Assembly: GCA_002205965.3 (NCBI GenBank)
Contig: NADL03000624.1
Location: forward strand, 868,001 to 932,000
Length of the DNA: 64,000 bases
Direction of reading: 5' to 3'
Source of the DNA: Kappaphycus alvarezii
Taxonomy: Eukaryota; Rhodophyta; Florideophyceae; Gigartinales; Solieriaceae
The translations under genes and the position numbers were made by a program. Positions 1-11,865 of the stretch are shown here, piece after piece (position 1 is the stretch's first letter; each line of letters begins with the position of its first letter). The notes below the pieces were generated by a model that was not told where the DNA came from, ran no database searches, and saw only the letters and a program-made list of their open reading frames with translations.

Positions 1-2013
1 AATGTGTGGTCTACTCTGGCACAAATAAAAAAAAATCACTCCAGCAAGGATCCGATCACACTGTAAAGCACTTTCGCCGAAAAGCACCCAAGCGGAAATT
101 GCGCTAAACTTGCCGCATTTTCTTGCCAAAATCGCTACTTTCGTACCCTTCTCAAAATCCATCTTGATTGCAAAGGATGGTGTCACCAACAAACCGGGTG
201 AAACGCGCTCCCTCCGTACTCCAGCTGCCCCATGGAGGAAGGAGGGGTCTCCCGCTAGCTACTCCACTAAAGCTGTGGCAGGCCATTGCCCTTCTCCCCC
301 CTGGATGCGCCGAGCCTCTTACTTCTGCCCCACTCTTTGAACAACTTCCGCAGTAGCGCTTCTCGGCACTCCTGCCCTCAACCTCTCCTAACCCCAAGTC
401 GCCCTTTACATGCAATCAGTGTTCGCGTCTCTGGGGAAAAACTCCTCAATCTCCCCACGGGTCGCCCCAAACCGCCCCGACTCCTTATTTCTTCCGCTGC
501 CGTCTCCCCATGCAATGACACCTACGTCTCCTTCACCTCGCTCGAAAGCGTTCCCCCTCCATTTAGTCCGGGATCAATACCCCACATTTTCTACCGCCCT
601 ACATCAACATCCCGTATATGGGCCACTGCGCTGTCATCCATGTCCAGAAGCCCTTCCTCCCCACCACTCTCCATACCCTCCCCGCTGCTTCCCTCCACCT
701 CCCAGCCCTACAACAGCATGACATTCCACTTTCTGCGCTTGACGTGGACCTCACCCTCTTTGCTTCCCGATGCGTCCACCGCTGTCCGGTCAACCACCAC
801 CGCGTGCCTCCATACCGCAGTCCACACTCCCGCTATTTCCCCACCTGCTGCCCTCACATAGCCTAGTTCCCAGGGCCCAACCCCATATCGCCTGACCCCC
901 CCGCGCAGGTCCACTTCTGCTGCCACCCGCGGTGCTACCCACTTCCCGCCAAACCCCACTCATCCCACCGGTGCCCATGACACTTGCGCTCGCCAAAAAC
1001 GTTCAGCTCGTCCTTCCCCACAGGTTGCAAAGCCCCGCAACAAGAGAGGGAAACCCACCCCGACCCGTTCTATCCTATCATCCACAACCCTCCTCAACCT
1101 GCCGACGCATCCTACCAACCCTCACCCGCCAGACATAACCGTCGCCGCCGCTTAGGACCCTTCTTTCTCCCGCACTGTGCCCAAGACTAGTGACACTGCT
1201 TTCCACCCGCCTGTTGTCCTTGCTCCGGACCCGGCTAATGAATCTGGCCTACATGCGACCATGGCAAACATCCTTGATTTCTCCTCCCACACACTCCTGC
1301 CTGCTCCCGCTCCTGCCCGGCCTGGTGATGCCACCCCAACCTCCCCTCCTCGTCTCAGCCCGCAACCAACAAATCGCCATGACTTGCACACCAAAAAGTA
1401 ATGCCCCTGCCTCATTTGACGTGTACAGAGGCTGACATCTTTCTGGACATTCCTGCGCCCGCCATGAAGTCCGTCGTCCTCGTCTTCATCATTCCCGTCC
1501 GGAAAGCGGTCATTGCGATGAGGCTATGCCATCCACTCCGCATACCATGCTGCACAACACGCTGCCCCAGTGTCTATAGGACAGTTGTCCTCATGTGAGG
1601 ACTATTTTTAGCAATTCTTTTTCGATACAAATTTTTTTTACCTCAGCGCATTTCTTGTCCGTCCGCATTAGTTCATGAGTGTAGATGGCCGATCAAAACA
1701 AACTTTTCAAGAGTGTTGACCTCGGTTAAGGCTAGAGCAATTTTCCCTCACCAACTTCCGTCCTTCGCAACAAGTTGGGAAAACGACTTCATTTTGGAAG
1801 GAAATATAGCTCGTATTATCGTGGGGGGTTTCAGAAACGAGGGCACATGTACAGTAAGAATTACTGTATTGTAACTTAGTATAAAGAACGAAGAAGAATG
1901 ACGCTCTATTGTTTGAAGACAAGTCCGCACTACACAGGACCTTGGGTTCTGCTAGACGGACGACTCCGTGCAATGGCTGAACCTATTGCCCACTCAAGCG
2001 AGAAAGGGACCGG
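1..2013. other. C-rich stretch without a recognisable gene
   Basis: The plus strand is very rich in C and CT and poor in G from about 200 to 1,600. Several overlapping frames are open for 60-190 codons, but they read as proline/serine/threonine/leucine runs with no motif I can name. The longest starts at 286. Because all three plus frames are open together, base composition explains the openness better than coding does. The stretch lies just 5' of LINE material, so it may be the leader or first-ORF remnant of such an element. That is inference from position only. Confidence 0.5.
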
Positions 2014-2835
2014 AAGAAAACTCCACCACCTCAACGGTGGGCATCGGCCAGACATATGAACTGGGCACCCAACCAGTGCATAGTAATCTCCCAACACCCG
2101 GCCCACCCAGCACTACCACTCACAACCCATTCCACGGCGATCCCTCTCTCCGACAAGGCCCCATACCTAGGGATGACAATCACCTCCCAGGGAATACACT
2201 CCGACGCGACCATCATCAGGGCACACCGCACCCTACAAGGCACCCGGTCCCTGTTACACTCAACGCCCCTCACTACTGACATGACCCCCGCCCGTCCTGG
2301 CCACCTCCTCCACACCTTCATACGCCGCACGTACCTCTACGGAGCTATACTGCTGCGCGACCTCGACGAGCTCCACCGCGCCGACCCCTCCATTCAGCGG
2401 CAGCTCTTCGCATCCTACCTCCGCACAAGAGGTACATTCAACACCACCCACCTATCCCGTTTACGAGCCATCCTCCAAATCCCGGACCTCACCCGCCTCC
2501 TAAAACGACAGGCCTCAAACTTCCTCTTCACCCTTCAAGCTACCACCAAGATGGGCAAAGGCAACCAGATGACTACGGCGGCCCGCTTGTTACACAACGT
2601 CACAAGCTGTGGAGCCAACTCGGTACTCCACAAAACCCTTACCTCCCCACCCCAGACGCACCCATCCCACCTCTACATCTCCGTCTGGAACACCCGTAAC
2701 AGCCCCCCATGCCGCCGCCAACGTCGCTTCTCACCCCCACACGTACCCGCCACAACACAAATCGGATCCCACACATCCTTTCTCACCTCCCCCATCCTCG
2801 AGAGGCACCCACGTCACCTTGCGTTAACCCAGTCA
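2014..2835 (+). mobile_element. LINE fragment, family 2: C-terminal part of a reverse transcriptase
   Basis: The frame open from 2,056 to 2,997 begins in what looks like the segment after the reverse-transcriptase active site. It has an APNQCIVIS stretch (the usual 'NP-x-KC-x-V-x-S' position), then PYLGMTIT (the 'YLG' block) about 30 residues on. An LYGAILL block follows (the 'P-x-LLYG' position), then HPSHLYISVWNTRNSPP. The order matches the thumb and tail of jockey/L1-like LINE polymerases. No active-site YxDD is present upstream, so the copy is 5'-truncated. The homologous tail recurs on the minus strand at about 40,740-41,215 with clearly similar DNA, which makes this a repeat family. The last ~170 bases of the frame no longer resemble the other copy and probably belong to the next element. 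Confidence 0.6.
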
Positions 2836-2849
2836 GCCCCCCACTCTGC

Positions 2850-4935
2850 ATGCCTAAGGCCATCCTCGCGCACGCAGCGCGGCGGGATCCACTCAACTCC
2901 GCTGCACGGTTTGACCGTACCCCCTCACGCTGGTTTCACTTGCTCGTCGAGAACTCCATCAGCCCGAAGCGGGTGTCATGGGGCTCTCGGCCGGTAACTT
3001 TGTCAGCCTCATCGATTTCGGCGATCCCCTAATTGGATGCTTCTTCTCATTGCTGCTGCCCCGCTCCTACCCCTCCCACCCCGACCGGAAAAGACTCGGC
3101 CCATCGCCGTCGGCTCGGTGTTCTTTCGCATAGTGACAACAGCTTTGCTCCCAACGGCCATCGACGATGCGCGGGACTTCCTTGCCCTATTCCAACCGGC
3201 GAACGGGGTCAGAGCCGGCATGGATGCCATTTTCCATTATATGCGCCCCTTCCTCCAACCCGTCTCCCAAGTCCCTAACGTTGTAGCCGTCCTGGTTGAC
3301 GAATGCAATGCCTTCAACTATTGTGATCCGCTAGTCTATGCGCGACTTCCTCCGCGCCCGTATGCCGACTCTGGCCCGCTTCATCAACGTGCTCCACGGC
3401 CGTTCCCAACCGGCAACTCACCGTGATCCATAATTCCCACAGTACCTAACTCGGGAATCCAGCCAGTACGTTCCTCTTTTCCACTACAAGCCACCCCCTC
3501 ACCCGCTGGATTGGAGACTGCAGACATCCTCCTTCATCAGCAGTTTGCTAATAAAGGCACTCTTACTGGGACACTGGTAGTCTTCGAACTGCCTTTCGGT
3601 TGATCCAGGATCACGGCCGAGCCGTTGGCCTGCAACTCAACCAGCGCAAAACGCGTTTTTACTGGCCTTTTATCTCCTCCTAAGCTAGCTCTTCCTTCCT
3701 TCGTGAAATCCACATCGACAAATGTATCGACCATGGCTTCCAACTTCTTGGAGCGCCGCTCGGTGATCAGCAATTACTGCCACCTTCCTCCAGTCCAGAC
3801 TCGAGGCTTGTGTCGCCACCCTTCACGTGCTGCACGGTGTTGGTGACCCCCGCGCACCCTTTCACAAGCACCGGCTGCGCGCCTCCGCCTGCCTCATGAC
3901 CCACGCCGTTCGCCTCTCAGATCAACGACTCTCATCCCGCTGCCCGTCAATTCCAAGACCTCCAAAGGACTTCTTACAAGTCCCCTAATGGCGTGACTCT
4001 CACGGATCAAGCCTGGGTTCAATCTTGGCCTCCCAGTCCGTCTGGGTGGTCAAGCGTTCTCCATTAGTCACCCCTCCCTCCTGGCCACTGTCGCTGGCAC
4101 TGTCATCGACGCGGGCTCCCCCGTGCACGTACTGCGCAATACTCCGCTGCTCGCATCCCAAGACAGTTTAGACGCCCACGCCATGGCGACCACGTCTCTC
4201 TGCCCGTCCAAGCTGAACCCTTTATCCGCTTCTTCCTCGCCACCGTCTCTGGCCACCCTTCCTCTCCAGACCTTGGTCCCTATGCAGCCGATGCTCTTGC
4301 TGTTTCACCCCGTAATACCGACACCGTCTTGACCAGGGTACAGCAGGAAGCCCCGGCACAGGACCATTGGAAGGATGACGAGTGGGATGTCACCCCAACC
4401 GCCTCCCACTGCAACGAAGCAACCGTTCGCCCCCGCATCCGCAGTCTCGCCTTTCGGCAAAGCCCTGCTGCGTTTGTCCCTACTGCCTATCACACAAACG
4501 CTGCCAATACCCCCGTCATTCACTAGACTGCAATGCTGCAGGGGCCCCTTGGCCTTTTGGTTTACCAGCACCAACCGCCGCTCAGTTGCCATCACTGATG
4601 TCAGCAGATGGATATATACGGCGACCATGTGGCCGATCTTTGCCCGTCTAGTCTCGGCCTACTCCACCGGCGTAATTCTTTTCCGCAACGCCCCTCCCGT
4701 TAACGTTCTCAGCCCTACAGGTAGCGAGTACTGGTTCAAGGCCCTACCTACAGACCCTACCTTCCGCGCCCTGGCATGCGATATAACAATTTTCACCCCC
4801 ATCAAGTCTGCTTCCCGCACCAAGGCTTCCCAAGCCGTTGGAGGAGCTGCCGAGATCGCCCCTCTGAATAAGATTCGCGATCTCGACTGCAAATTGGCCC
4901 GCCGCGCCCTCAACCCCCATGATTGACTGCTACCC
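2850..4935 (+). mobile_element. LINE fragment, family 1, copy A: decayed polymerase plus C-terminal nuclease-like module
   Basis: Pieces of one polymerase occur in order over three frames. Around 3,080-3,300 come EKTRPIAVGSVF and a VDECNAFN block, which is motif A with its aspartate. Around 3,600-3,700 comes GLQLNQRKTRFYWP, and around 4,000 GVTLTDQAWVQ. Near 4,770-4,900 is ACDITIFTPIK, followed by a K-rich helix. The same blocks appear in copy C at 42.2-46.5 kb (KIRPIAIGTALRR, VDAHNAFN, GLYLNHAKTRLFWP, AYDITVSSP). This copy is badly broken, with many stops and shifts, and I could not place its ends exactly. The DIT(I/V)-x2-P block with a downstream Lys is the putative nuclease part (PD-(D/E)xK-like); that assignment is inference. 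Confidence 0.7.
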
Positions 4936-5249
4936 GCGGCGAGCTTCTCCTTTCAGCCTATTGCATTTGATTCTCTCGGCGCGCTTTCCAATACATGCTC
5001 TCTGTGGATTTTATCCTGAACGTTTCCCGGTGCATCACCGGTACCGGAACGATTCGCAGTATGCATCAACGCCTCAGTGCCGCCATCCGGTCGTCTACAA
5101 CGATGGCTATACTATCTCGGGTCGCACGGTGCTCCGTTTAGTTCGTACCTGCAAGGTCAGTTCTGTTGGTGCAGATAATGTCCCTGTGAGTGGTGGTAGA
5201 TCTTTACGAGTAGTTACAGTATGGCACAGAAGCGTGCGGAGGGTATTCA

Positions 5250-5830
5250 GAAATTAACTACGAATGCAGGCGGCGGATGGAAACCTGTCGCGTCTGCATC
5301 ACTTTGGAGACTAAATACATATCGGGTAACGAAGTCGAGAAGCTCCTATTGAGGGGAGGAACCGCGACGGGAAGCAGCGAAGAAAGCAAGGCGGCAGAAG
5401 AAACTCTGGCCGCCGTCGCCCAAGGCGCCATAGATATCAATCCCGACAGTCGCCTGCGGTAACCGTACTTGGCGAGATGTGGCGGCGAGCGGAGGGCTGG
5501 GCAACAGTGACGTCCGCCCCGATATCAGTGCTGTGAAGCCCATAGGCATCGGGAATTAGATGTCCATTCGTAACGCGGGGGACTCCGAATGCATAGACGA
5601 ATTTGGAACCTGGTTGGGGATCGGATGTTCGACGAGGGCGACAATCCCAGCTTCCTTGAATAAACGGTCGAGATCGTTGCGGAGGACTATGTGGACGATG
5701 TTGGAAATTGCCTTTGTGCGACGCAAGGTTCAGAGTATGTGGCCCAGGAGGGGTAAGCCGGGTCCGGCTGAAGGGACCATCAAACGGTGTGGCTACTGTA
5801 TAGTTTAGGCTGTACTGTAGGCTGCTGTAA
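5250..5830 (-). mobile_element. LINE fragment, family 1, copy D: C-terminal module only
   Basis: Reading the minus strand, a segment near 5,700-5,640 gives IVLRNDLDRLFKEAGIVALV, which fits the basic helix after the zinc finger in this LINE family ('RH-x-V-x-R ... L ... AG-x-x-V-x-x-E'). Near 5,530 follows ADVTVAQPS, the DVTV-x-P block of the nuclease-like module. The frame changes between the two blocks. No polymerase motifs are present, so this is a short 3' remnant. It faces copy A tail to tail, which leaves the two modules converging at about 5 kb. The match rests on short blocks, so confidence is moderate. Confidence 0.4.
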
Positions 5831-6119
5831 TTATTGATAACCCTAGTATCCGCGGGATATGGGACAGCTGTCCATGAGGTTTGCCGCCGCCGTGTTACTG
5901 TACAGTACACTGGCCGGGCGGAGTGTGACCGCTGAGGGTCAATAAATATCAGCCCACAGAGGGCCGACGGAAGAGTGCGCTTAGGCACAACACCGATCCG
6001 GTTTTAGACGAGACATGCGGTCTACGTTTTTGTACTGTAGGTCAAAGCGTGTTGTGAGTACAGAGTGATGTTCGTGGACTGCTGCATCGTGAAGGTTTGC
6101 AGTAGCTCCCTCTACTGTA

Positions 6120-6148
6120 CAGAGAAAAGTCCCTTTCCAATGACGCCC
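6120..6148 (+). repeat. Left terminal inverted repeat of the pogo-like transposon
   Basis: The first 18 bases are CAGAGAAAAGTCCCTTTC. Over 29 bases it matches the reverse complement of 8,488-8,516 with two mismatches. It is preceded by the target dinucleotide TA. Confidence 0.9.
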
Positions 6149-6154
6149 CGATGT

Positions 6155-6269
6155 AGTGACAAACCCCTTTGTAATGACAGAATGTGCGGGCAGCCCCGGA
6201 CCCCCTTCAAAAACAGCGCCGTTTAGAGGGGTCTGGCCCTCTACAGTGACAAACCCCGTTGTACTGACA
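6155..6269 (+). repeat. Subterminal direct repeats inside the left end of the transposon
   Basis: A 25-base unit beginning AGTGACAAACCCC and ending TGACA occurs at 6,155-6,179 and again at 6,245-6,269 with two differences. Short TGACA/TGACG words also occur in the terminal repeat itself. Repeated words just inside the ends are the usual binding sites of CENP-B/pogo-type DNA-binding domains; that role is inferred. Confidence 0.6.
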
Positions 6270-6381
6270 AATTTCATACAATGACACTTGTGGAGGGTGG
6301 TGGCACTGCTGAATACCTTTAATTTCAATTAAATTTGGCCACTTTCTGACTTGAGCCGCCTTCGGTATCTGAAATTTTCAA

Positions 6382-8333
6382 CTAAATTTCCCTAAAAATT
6401 AAAAAGTCCGTAATGCTCCTCTGCCCTAGACTCTTGCTGCGATACAAGGACGCTGCCGCCACCTCCACATCATTTGCTCTGAGAAGCTGTCGGCAGTGTT
6501 CATTCTCCATGACCGAGTGCTCGTCTTCCATGAGAAACTTCATCTCTCTACACAGCGATTTGCCGGCCTGCAAAAATCGAGCTAGTGAGCTCCGCAAGCG
6601 ACTGCTCTCCACTGCGTTGGAATCAACGTCACATTGCACATTTCCATTCTCGACACTCTCGCTAATATCTAGCGCACAATTAACCGAATCTTGCAAGGCC
6701 GTGGCGTTCTCGATCCTTCTGCACACAGGAACATTCTCCTCTTCATCAAAAAGCCTTTCCAGCGTTGTAGTATCCAGATCCGAAATAACATCCAAACTTT
6801 CCAAATATTTGAGGTCTTCCCCCAGGTCTTGCAAAGCAGTTGTCAGAAACGGTTCATTGTTGGTGATAGCAGTGAGTTCCTTCTGCTTGGCAACAGCTTT
6901 CTCGCTTTCAAATCTAGTTCCCAAAAATGGTAGCTCCGGTCTCTGTGACGACTTCGGTTCTAAAACTTCTTGTCCTTGAGGAGCAGTTCTTGATACGGAG
7001 CCAGTATTTTTCAAGACAGCCAACCATTGATAACAACTGTATTCGGCACCATGGTCCAAGCAGCTGCCATAATTCTGACTGCATCATAAAAAGTAACAGC
7101 TGCAGTTATTTTAAACGGCTTCCGGTCTTTTTCAGGCTTCTTTATTTGCTCCGGCACGTAGCTTATGACATGGTTTACCAAAGGGCGACGAAATGCCGCT
7201 CTAAATGAACGTCCAACTGCGGCGTCTACAGGTTGCAATACTGGCGTCATATTGGGTGGAAGGAACTCAGCAGTGACATTTTTATAATCACTGAAGTCCA
7301 CTGCGTGAGCGGAGCAGTTATCAAGAAGATATATTGTGTTTCTGCCCTCCACTTTGGCCTTAGTGTCCATTATGTTGCATTGTTCAGCCCAAAGTTCCTG
7401 TGCATTCCAGTCATTCTTGGGAAAAGTGGTATATGCCCAAATCACCTTGCGGATCAAACCTGTTAGGGAAGCTTTTAGGGTGCCGTGAGCTTCCAGCAAT
7501 TACCAATGGGGCCTTGGTACTGTCGGCAAACAATGTGAGAACGGCTGTCCAACTATCTTTCACGCGCTTATAAGTAGATACACTGTCTGTTGTTCCCACA
7601 GTCCTACTCGGAAAAGAGAGAAAAATTACTGCCACTCCGTCTGTGTTTGATAGGTCAGTTGAGTCCTTTTCGCATAAAATTTTCGAGGATGTAGTCTCTC
7701 GCTCTCTATAACCTGCTCACTGAACATCCCACTCTGTCCTCGGGGCTTAAAGCCAGCGAAAATGTTTCGATTCATAAAGTTATAGTACCAGTGCTAGCTA
7801 GCTTTAAAATCTTTTAAAGTAGTAATTTGCTTTGTTAGTACTGTCTTCGCGGTCTCGAGTTTGCTTTGAAAGAGTATTGATAAGTTCATCGCGGATCTGA
7901 AGGCCTTTACAAGTATAATATCTTCTCTAAATATTGATTCTCCTTTAGGGTACGAAATAGTCGTGCGCAGATAGACTTTGAGTGCTCTCTGGAGAGCCGG
8001 ATGATCGCAAACCCTAATAAACTTCTTTTTTTTGTTACTTGTCACTTTCAAGTCAGCTGTCATAATTTCTTTGGAATTTTTCTTCCAGTTATAAATGGAC
8101 GTGCGCAAAACCTGAAGCTTTTTCGCAGCTCTTTGGACTTTGTAAGGCTTGTTTTCTTTGTAACAATCAGGGGGTCCAGAGGTGCCATCAGGGCGAGCAC
8201 CGAGCAATCGCAACGCCTCTTGCTTGGTCGAGAGAAGCTCATGCTTTCTTTTCTGAGCAGTCATTGCTCGAAAATGAGCAGCCCTCGCGAGCAACGCGGA
8301 TACTGGGGAACAACCAGACGATGAAACCTCCAA
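6382..8333 (-). pseudogene. Broken pogo/Tigger transposase (CENP-B-type HTH plus DDE domain)
   Basis: Read from 8,333 downwards, the first part (to 7,794) is basic and has two helix-turn-helix-like stretches, one ending LQVLRTSIYNWKK (the 'S-x-x-TV-x-W' position of CENP-B/psq domains). Next, on other frames, come the catalytic core blocks: an NTDGVAV stretch near 7,640 (first aspartate), LLDNCSAH near 7,320 (second), and LPPNMTPVLQPVD near 7,240 (third), with 31 residues between the last two, normal for pogo elements. The tail (7,059-6,382) is acidic and ends QRSITDFL, like the C-terminus of Tigger proteins. At least three frame changes separate the parts (around 7,790-7,640, 7,500-7,410 and 7,060-7,010), so no full-length protein can be made. 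The gene lies wholly inside the inverted repeats. Confidence 0.8.
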
Positions 8334-8487
8334 GCTGGTTTTACAGTCTGTCGTTCGATGAGGGCGGTCCGATACTACTGGTCCGCGACCGCACCGGTGG
8401 TCATGTCCCTAGCTGATACGTGGCGTACCCGCTTCAGTGACGTCCCCGCTGTAGTGAAAACGAAAGCGGGATTGGACGGACCCCTTT

Positions 8488-8516
8488 GGGTGTCATTAGA
8501 AAGGGACTTTTCTCTG
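8488..8516 (-). repeat. Right terminal inverted repeat of the pogo-like transposon
   Basis: This is the reverse complement of 6,120-6,148 apart from two mismatches. It is followed directly by the target dinucleotide TA at 8,517-8,518. Confidence 0.9.
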
Positions 8517-8879
8517 TACAACACACGCAGGAAAATAGATCTGCACCAGCCTTACTGTACTCTACTGAACTGCTGTAATATTTGCATTTTTCTATATATG
8601 ATTTACATATATTTCTATTCTACTCCTCCTCGGCGCCTCTGGGAGGCGTTTTATAACCTTTTGAATTCTGAAAAAATGAAAAAGTAAAAAATGATATCAT
8701 ACCTTTTTCAATGTTTTAATCAGGATATCCTTTTTATAAGTCCATTGAAAAAATGAAACGAAGAGTGTGGACTATTTTTGAGAAGACGGTTTCTTTCCAA
8801 TGTGGGCGTTGGTTTGGAAGCCCTGGGTTGACTGTTGCTCAGTGGTGTTGGCAGTACGGTGTAGATGGCTTCGGTTAAG

Positions 8880-9450
8880 GGTGACGTGGACGACGTGGGG
8901 TGACGGCGGTGTTCACAGTTCGGGGTGACGGTGGCGTTCGCAGGGTAGGATGACGGTGGCTTGGGCGGCGTTGGGTGAGGAAAGGCTTCACTTGAGGGAT
9001 GGTGCGGCGTTGGGTTAGGATGACTTGGACAAGGAGACGTTGGAAACTTTTCGTCGATGACGGGCAAGATAAGGGTGCTGTAAGTGGGGCTCAGCTTCGA
9101 GTAGCGTGAGAGGCGGGAGGTTAGGGAAGCGTGGAAGGCGTGGGGTGAGGTAAGGCTTCAGATCATAGATTGTTTGCGTTGCGATGTTTGCTGATGGTGG
9201 AATGGGCTGCGTGAGGTGGAAGAAGCTTCGAGATGACTGGGGATTTGCGCTGTGACCGGCCTGGGTAAGGGAAGTCTTGGGATGAGAGATAGTTTGCAGG
9301 GTGGGCAGCGTGGGGTGAGGGTGTCGTGGGCGGTGTAGAGCAGAGGACGCTTTGCGGGATGCAATCATGTGGGCGGCGCGATGTGAGAGGGATGCCTTGC
9401 GTTGAAGGAGGTTTTTGGGTTGGGCAAATCGCAGTATGGGGTGTGCTGCC
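8880..9450. repeat. Degenerate GT-rich minisatellite-like array
   Basis: The plus strand repeats a loose unit built on words such as GGCGTTGGGTGAGG, GGGGTGACGGTGGCGTT and GCGTGGGGTGAGG, spaced about 25-45 bases, with AAGGCTTCA inserts at two places. The units differ a lot, so this is an old array. A minus-strand frame runs open through it (9,698 to 9,015), but its Pro/His/Leu-rich product reads as translated repeat. Confidence 0.5.
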
Positions 9451-11865
9451 TTGCAAAAAGGGTTGTCTTTACAGAGGATAACGATATGGTTTCCAGCTCG
9501 TATTGAAGTGGAAATAGCTTGACGAATGGGCCTCCCATTCCTGGAATTTATGAATGGAAGGACAGCTGCCTCATGATACGTTGGAACGCCAGTCGATAGC
9601 GGTTCGTTTCTCATTTCACTAGATTTCCCGGTAAGGGTTCGAAAAGATGAAACATACGTGGCCAGGTGGTTGATGGTGATTGGTAATTCAATTTTCACAT
9701 TTCAATTTTTCACGTTTCAAAAAGTTATAAAACGCCCCTGCCTGATTTTTCCCACCGCCGTAAAGATACCCCCCCCGTAATATTTGTCGACATTGGCAGA
9801 TGTGAGACAAGGCGTACTGTAGTACTGTAGCCATGGGACACGATGTGCCTGTCCGCATCTAAGGAATACTGCTGTAACATAGCTATTCAAGTAACGGACG
9901 GAGATTGCGGCTACCGAATGGGAGGCCTTTGGCTAGAACAATGTAACATGAAAGTTGTAGAGAGTGTAGTTGACAGATATGTAACGTGAGGTATCGAACG
10001 CTTGAGTATAAAGCAACAGAAATGGCGTGTCATCTCTTGGAATAGGGAAGGCAACTGGCAGGCTGTGCCGAATGAGCTAGACCATCTTCTACGATATCGA
10101 ATACTGAAGGGTAGTTTTAATTAGAGAAGTCTCGATGTCCGAGGTAGTTACGTGGTTACCGTAGTAGTGCGAGTGTATGCCTCTTCGTCCTGAGCATCAA
10201 GTAGTCCCTGTCTGGGTCCATTGCAAGAGATGGAAAGCCAATGGAGACGGCGTCAGTCATCCATTCACCCCTTGGTTTTCCTAATCTTCCCGTGTTCGGT
10301 CATGTTCTAGTGGGCGCACTTCTCTTCCCAGTATTACGCATTGTAGCACCAAGGGAGGCGATACTTTGCATCGTTTTCAATCGTACTTTTGGAGTCCAAA
10401 ACTCCTTTCGCATTTCAGAGGCGACCCACTACTTTTGCTGTTGGTAATCTGTCACGATCAATCACTTCTGTCAACATTGTGCTTTACCCCGGAAGGAGCT
10501 TACGTATCACGTGACTCCGCAGTCACGAATCTTTTGGTCTCGTTCGTGAAGAATTGTGAGCATTCCTTTCTTTAATATCGGGATCTCCTGTACCCGTGCT
10601 CTGCAGAATGTTCCCCATTGGGCTGTGAAGTCCGCCTTAGTCATGTATGCGAGGAGGTTGAGTCGAAGTATCACTCTAATACTCTAGCAAATCATGTACA
10701 GTATTCCTTGTTGACCGCAACCACCTAACGTCTCCGCAGTACAGTATATACTCGATAATTAACTTCTATTGTCAGACTAGCACTAGGACACACAAACTTT
10801 ATTTATGTAGAATTTAAAATTCTGTAGTGTAGCTATTTTGATCTTACAGCTATTTATATCCTACGCAATCTATATTTCCTCTATCCTGCTGTACTTTTAG
10901 CCATGGCTGTTAGGATCGCTGCATTGTCAAGGCCACTAGGACTGTCGGCAGGGATATCCGCTAGGGAGTTTAGCTAGTAGTTAGTAGATGTGCTAGATAT
11001 AGTTGACGGCATCTGCTGCTTATGAAAGGACTCGCCGTCTTGGGCACCAAAGCAAACAGAGTATTACCAATTTTATTCTCACCTTATTCAAATGTTCAAT
11101 ACTAGAATAAGCGGGTACCTTTTTTTCAGGCTCGCCGCTAATGCAGCCAGTCTGCTTTTTATCTCTTGAATTTTCGCCACATCCATGCAGGACTGTACAG
11201 TACAATTCAACATCTTTAGTTCAAATTTTGAATTTGCAACGTGTGGTGCAAACACTGATTTTACACTTCAAATTGTGTTTGTATGCCTTACTGAGTGGTC
11301 CAATTATTTGGCTATTAGCTAGCTGTATGCTCAACGTCTGCCAAGTACTGTCCAGTACTGTACATACAGGTTCACAACCGCACAGTGCTGTGAATTTGAG
11401 CGAGAAAATTGACGTTCGTGCTATTGTACAGTGCCCCATCTAACTGCAGAGCGGCCAACAAGAAACGAAATTTCGGGGATCTGATTGGCTGATTGTAGTA
11501 AAAATCTGGTCAAATGTAATGTTCTCCTTATAAAACATTGGGTGTATCCGAAAAATGCTACTCTGACAAATCGTCAAATTTTGAAAGAGGTCCGAAAAGG
11601 GCGGGCTACCAGTTCGCTATCTTACTAGGTCTGAAAACAAATTAAAAGCAAACTAAGAACTTAGGTTACTTTTGTCAATTGAAACTATGACAAGAAAATG
11701 ACACAACACCAGACCAGAAATCATACCTTTTTTGAAGTGAGTGAGAATTATCCAAAGAAAGTCACTGTAATTCTGTAAAACAAAGAGACTGATTTTTATT
11801 TCAAATAAAAAGCAAAGAATGTACACTATCCCGAATTTTTTCGACGCCCCCATTGTCCCCGACCT
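9451..11865. other. No recognisable gene
   Basis: Short frames of 60-100 codons occur on both strands, and none shows a family motif. Several CTGTACAGTAC-type words are present (near 10,740, 11,195 and 11,345-11,370). The sequence becomes more AT-rich towards 11,860, where LINE copy B begins. Confidence 0.5.

Larger units (their letters stand above)
6118..8518 (-). mobile_element. pogo/Tigger-type DNA transposon, complete ends, about 2.4 kb
   Basis: Both ends are visible. Inverted repeats lie at 6,120-6,148 and 8,488-8,516, starting CAGAGAAAAGTCCCTTTC, and each end is flanked by TA (6,118-6,119 and 8,517-8,518). TA target duplication, a terminal CAG, and a body of 2,397 bp are what the pogo/Tigger branch of Tc1/mariner shows. 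Inside, on the minus strand, is a broken transposase gene (6,382-8,333). The near-identical ends suggest a fairly recent insertion, although the coding part is spread over at least four frames, so this copy cannot move by itself. Confidence 0.85.

Noticed and set aside
286-1435. Several long Pro/Ser-rich plus-strand frames
   Set aside because: All three phases are open at once in C-rich DNA, products have no motif, and no start is preferred.
9015-9698. 227-codon minus-strand frame
   Set aside because: Most of it is translation of the degenerate GT-rich repeat; no conserved domain is seen.
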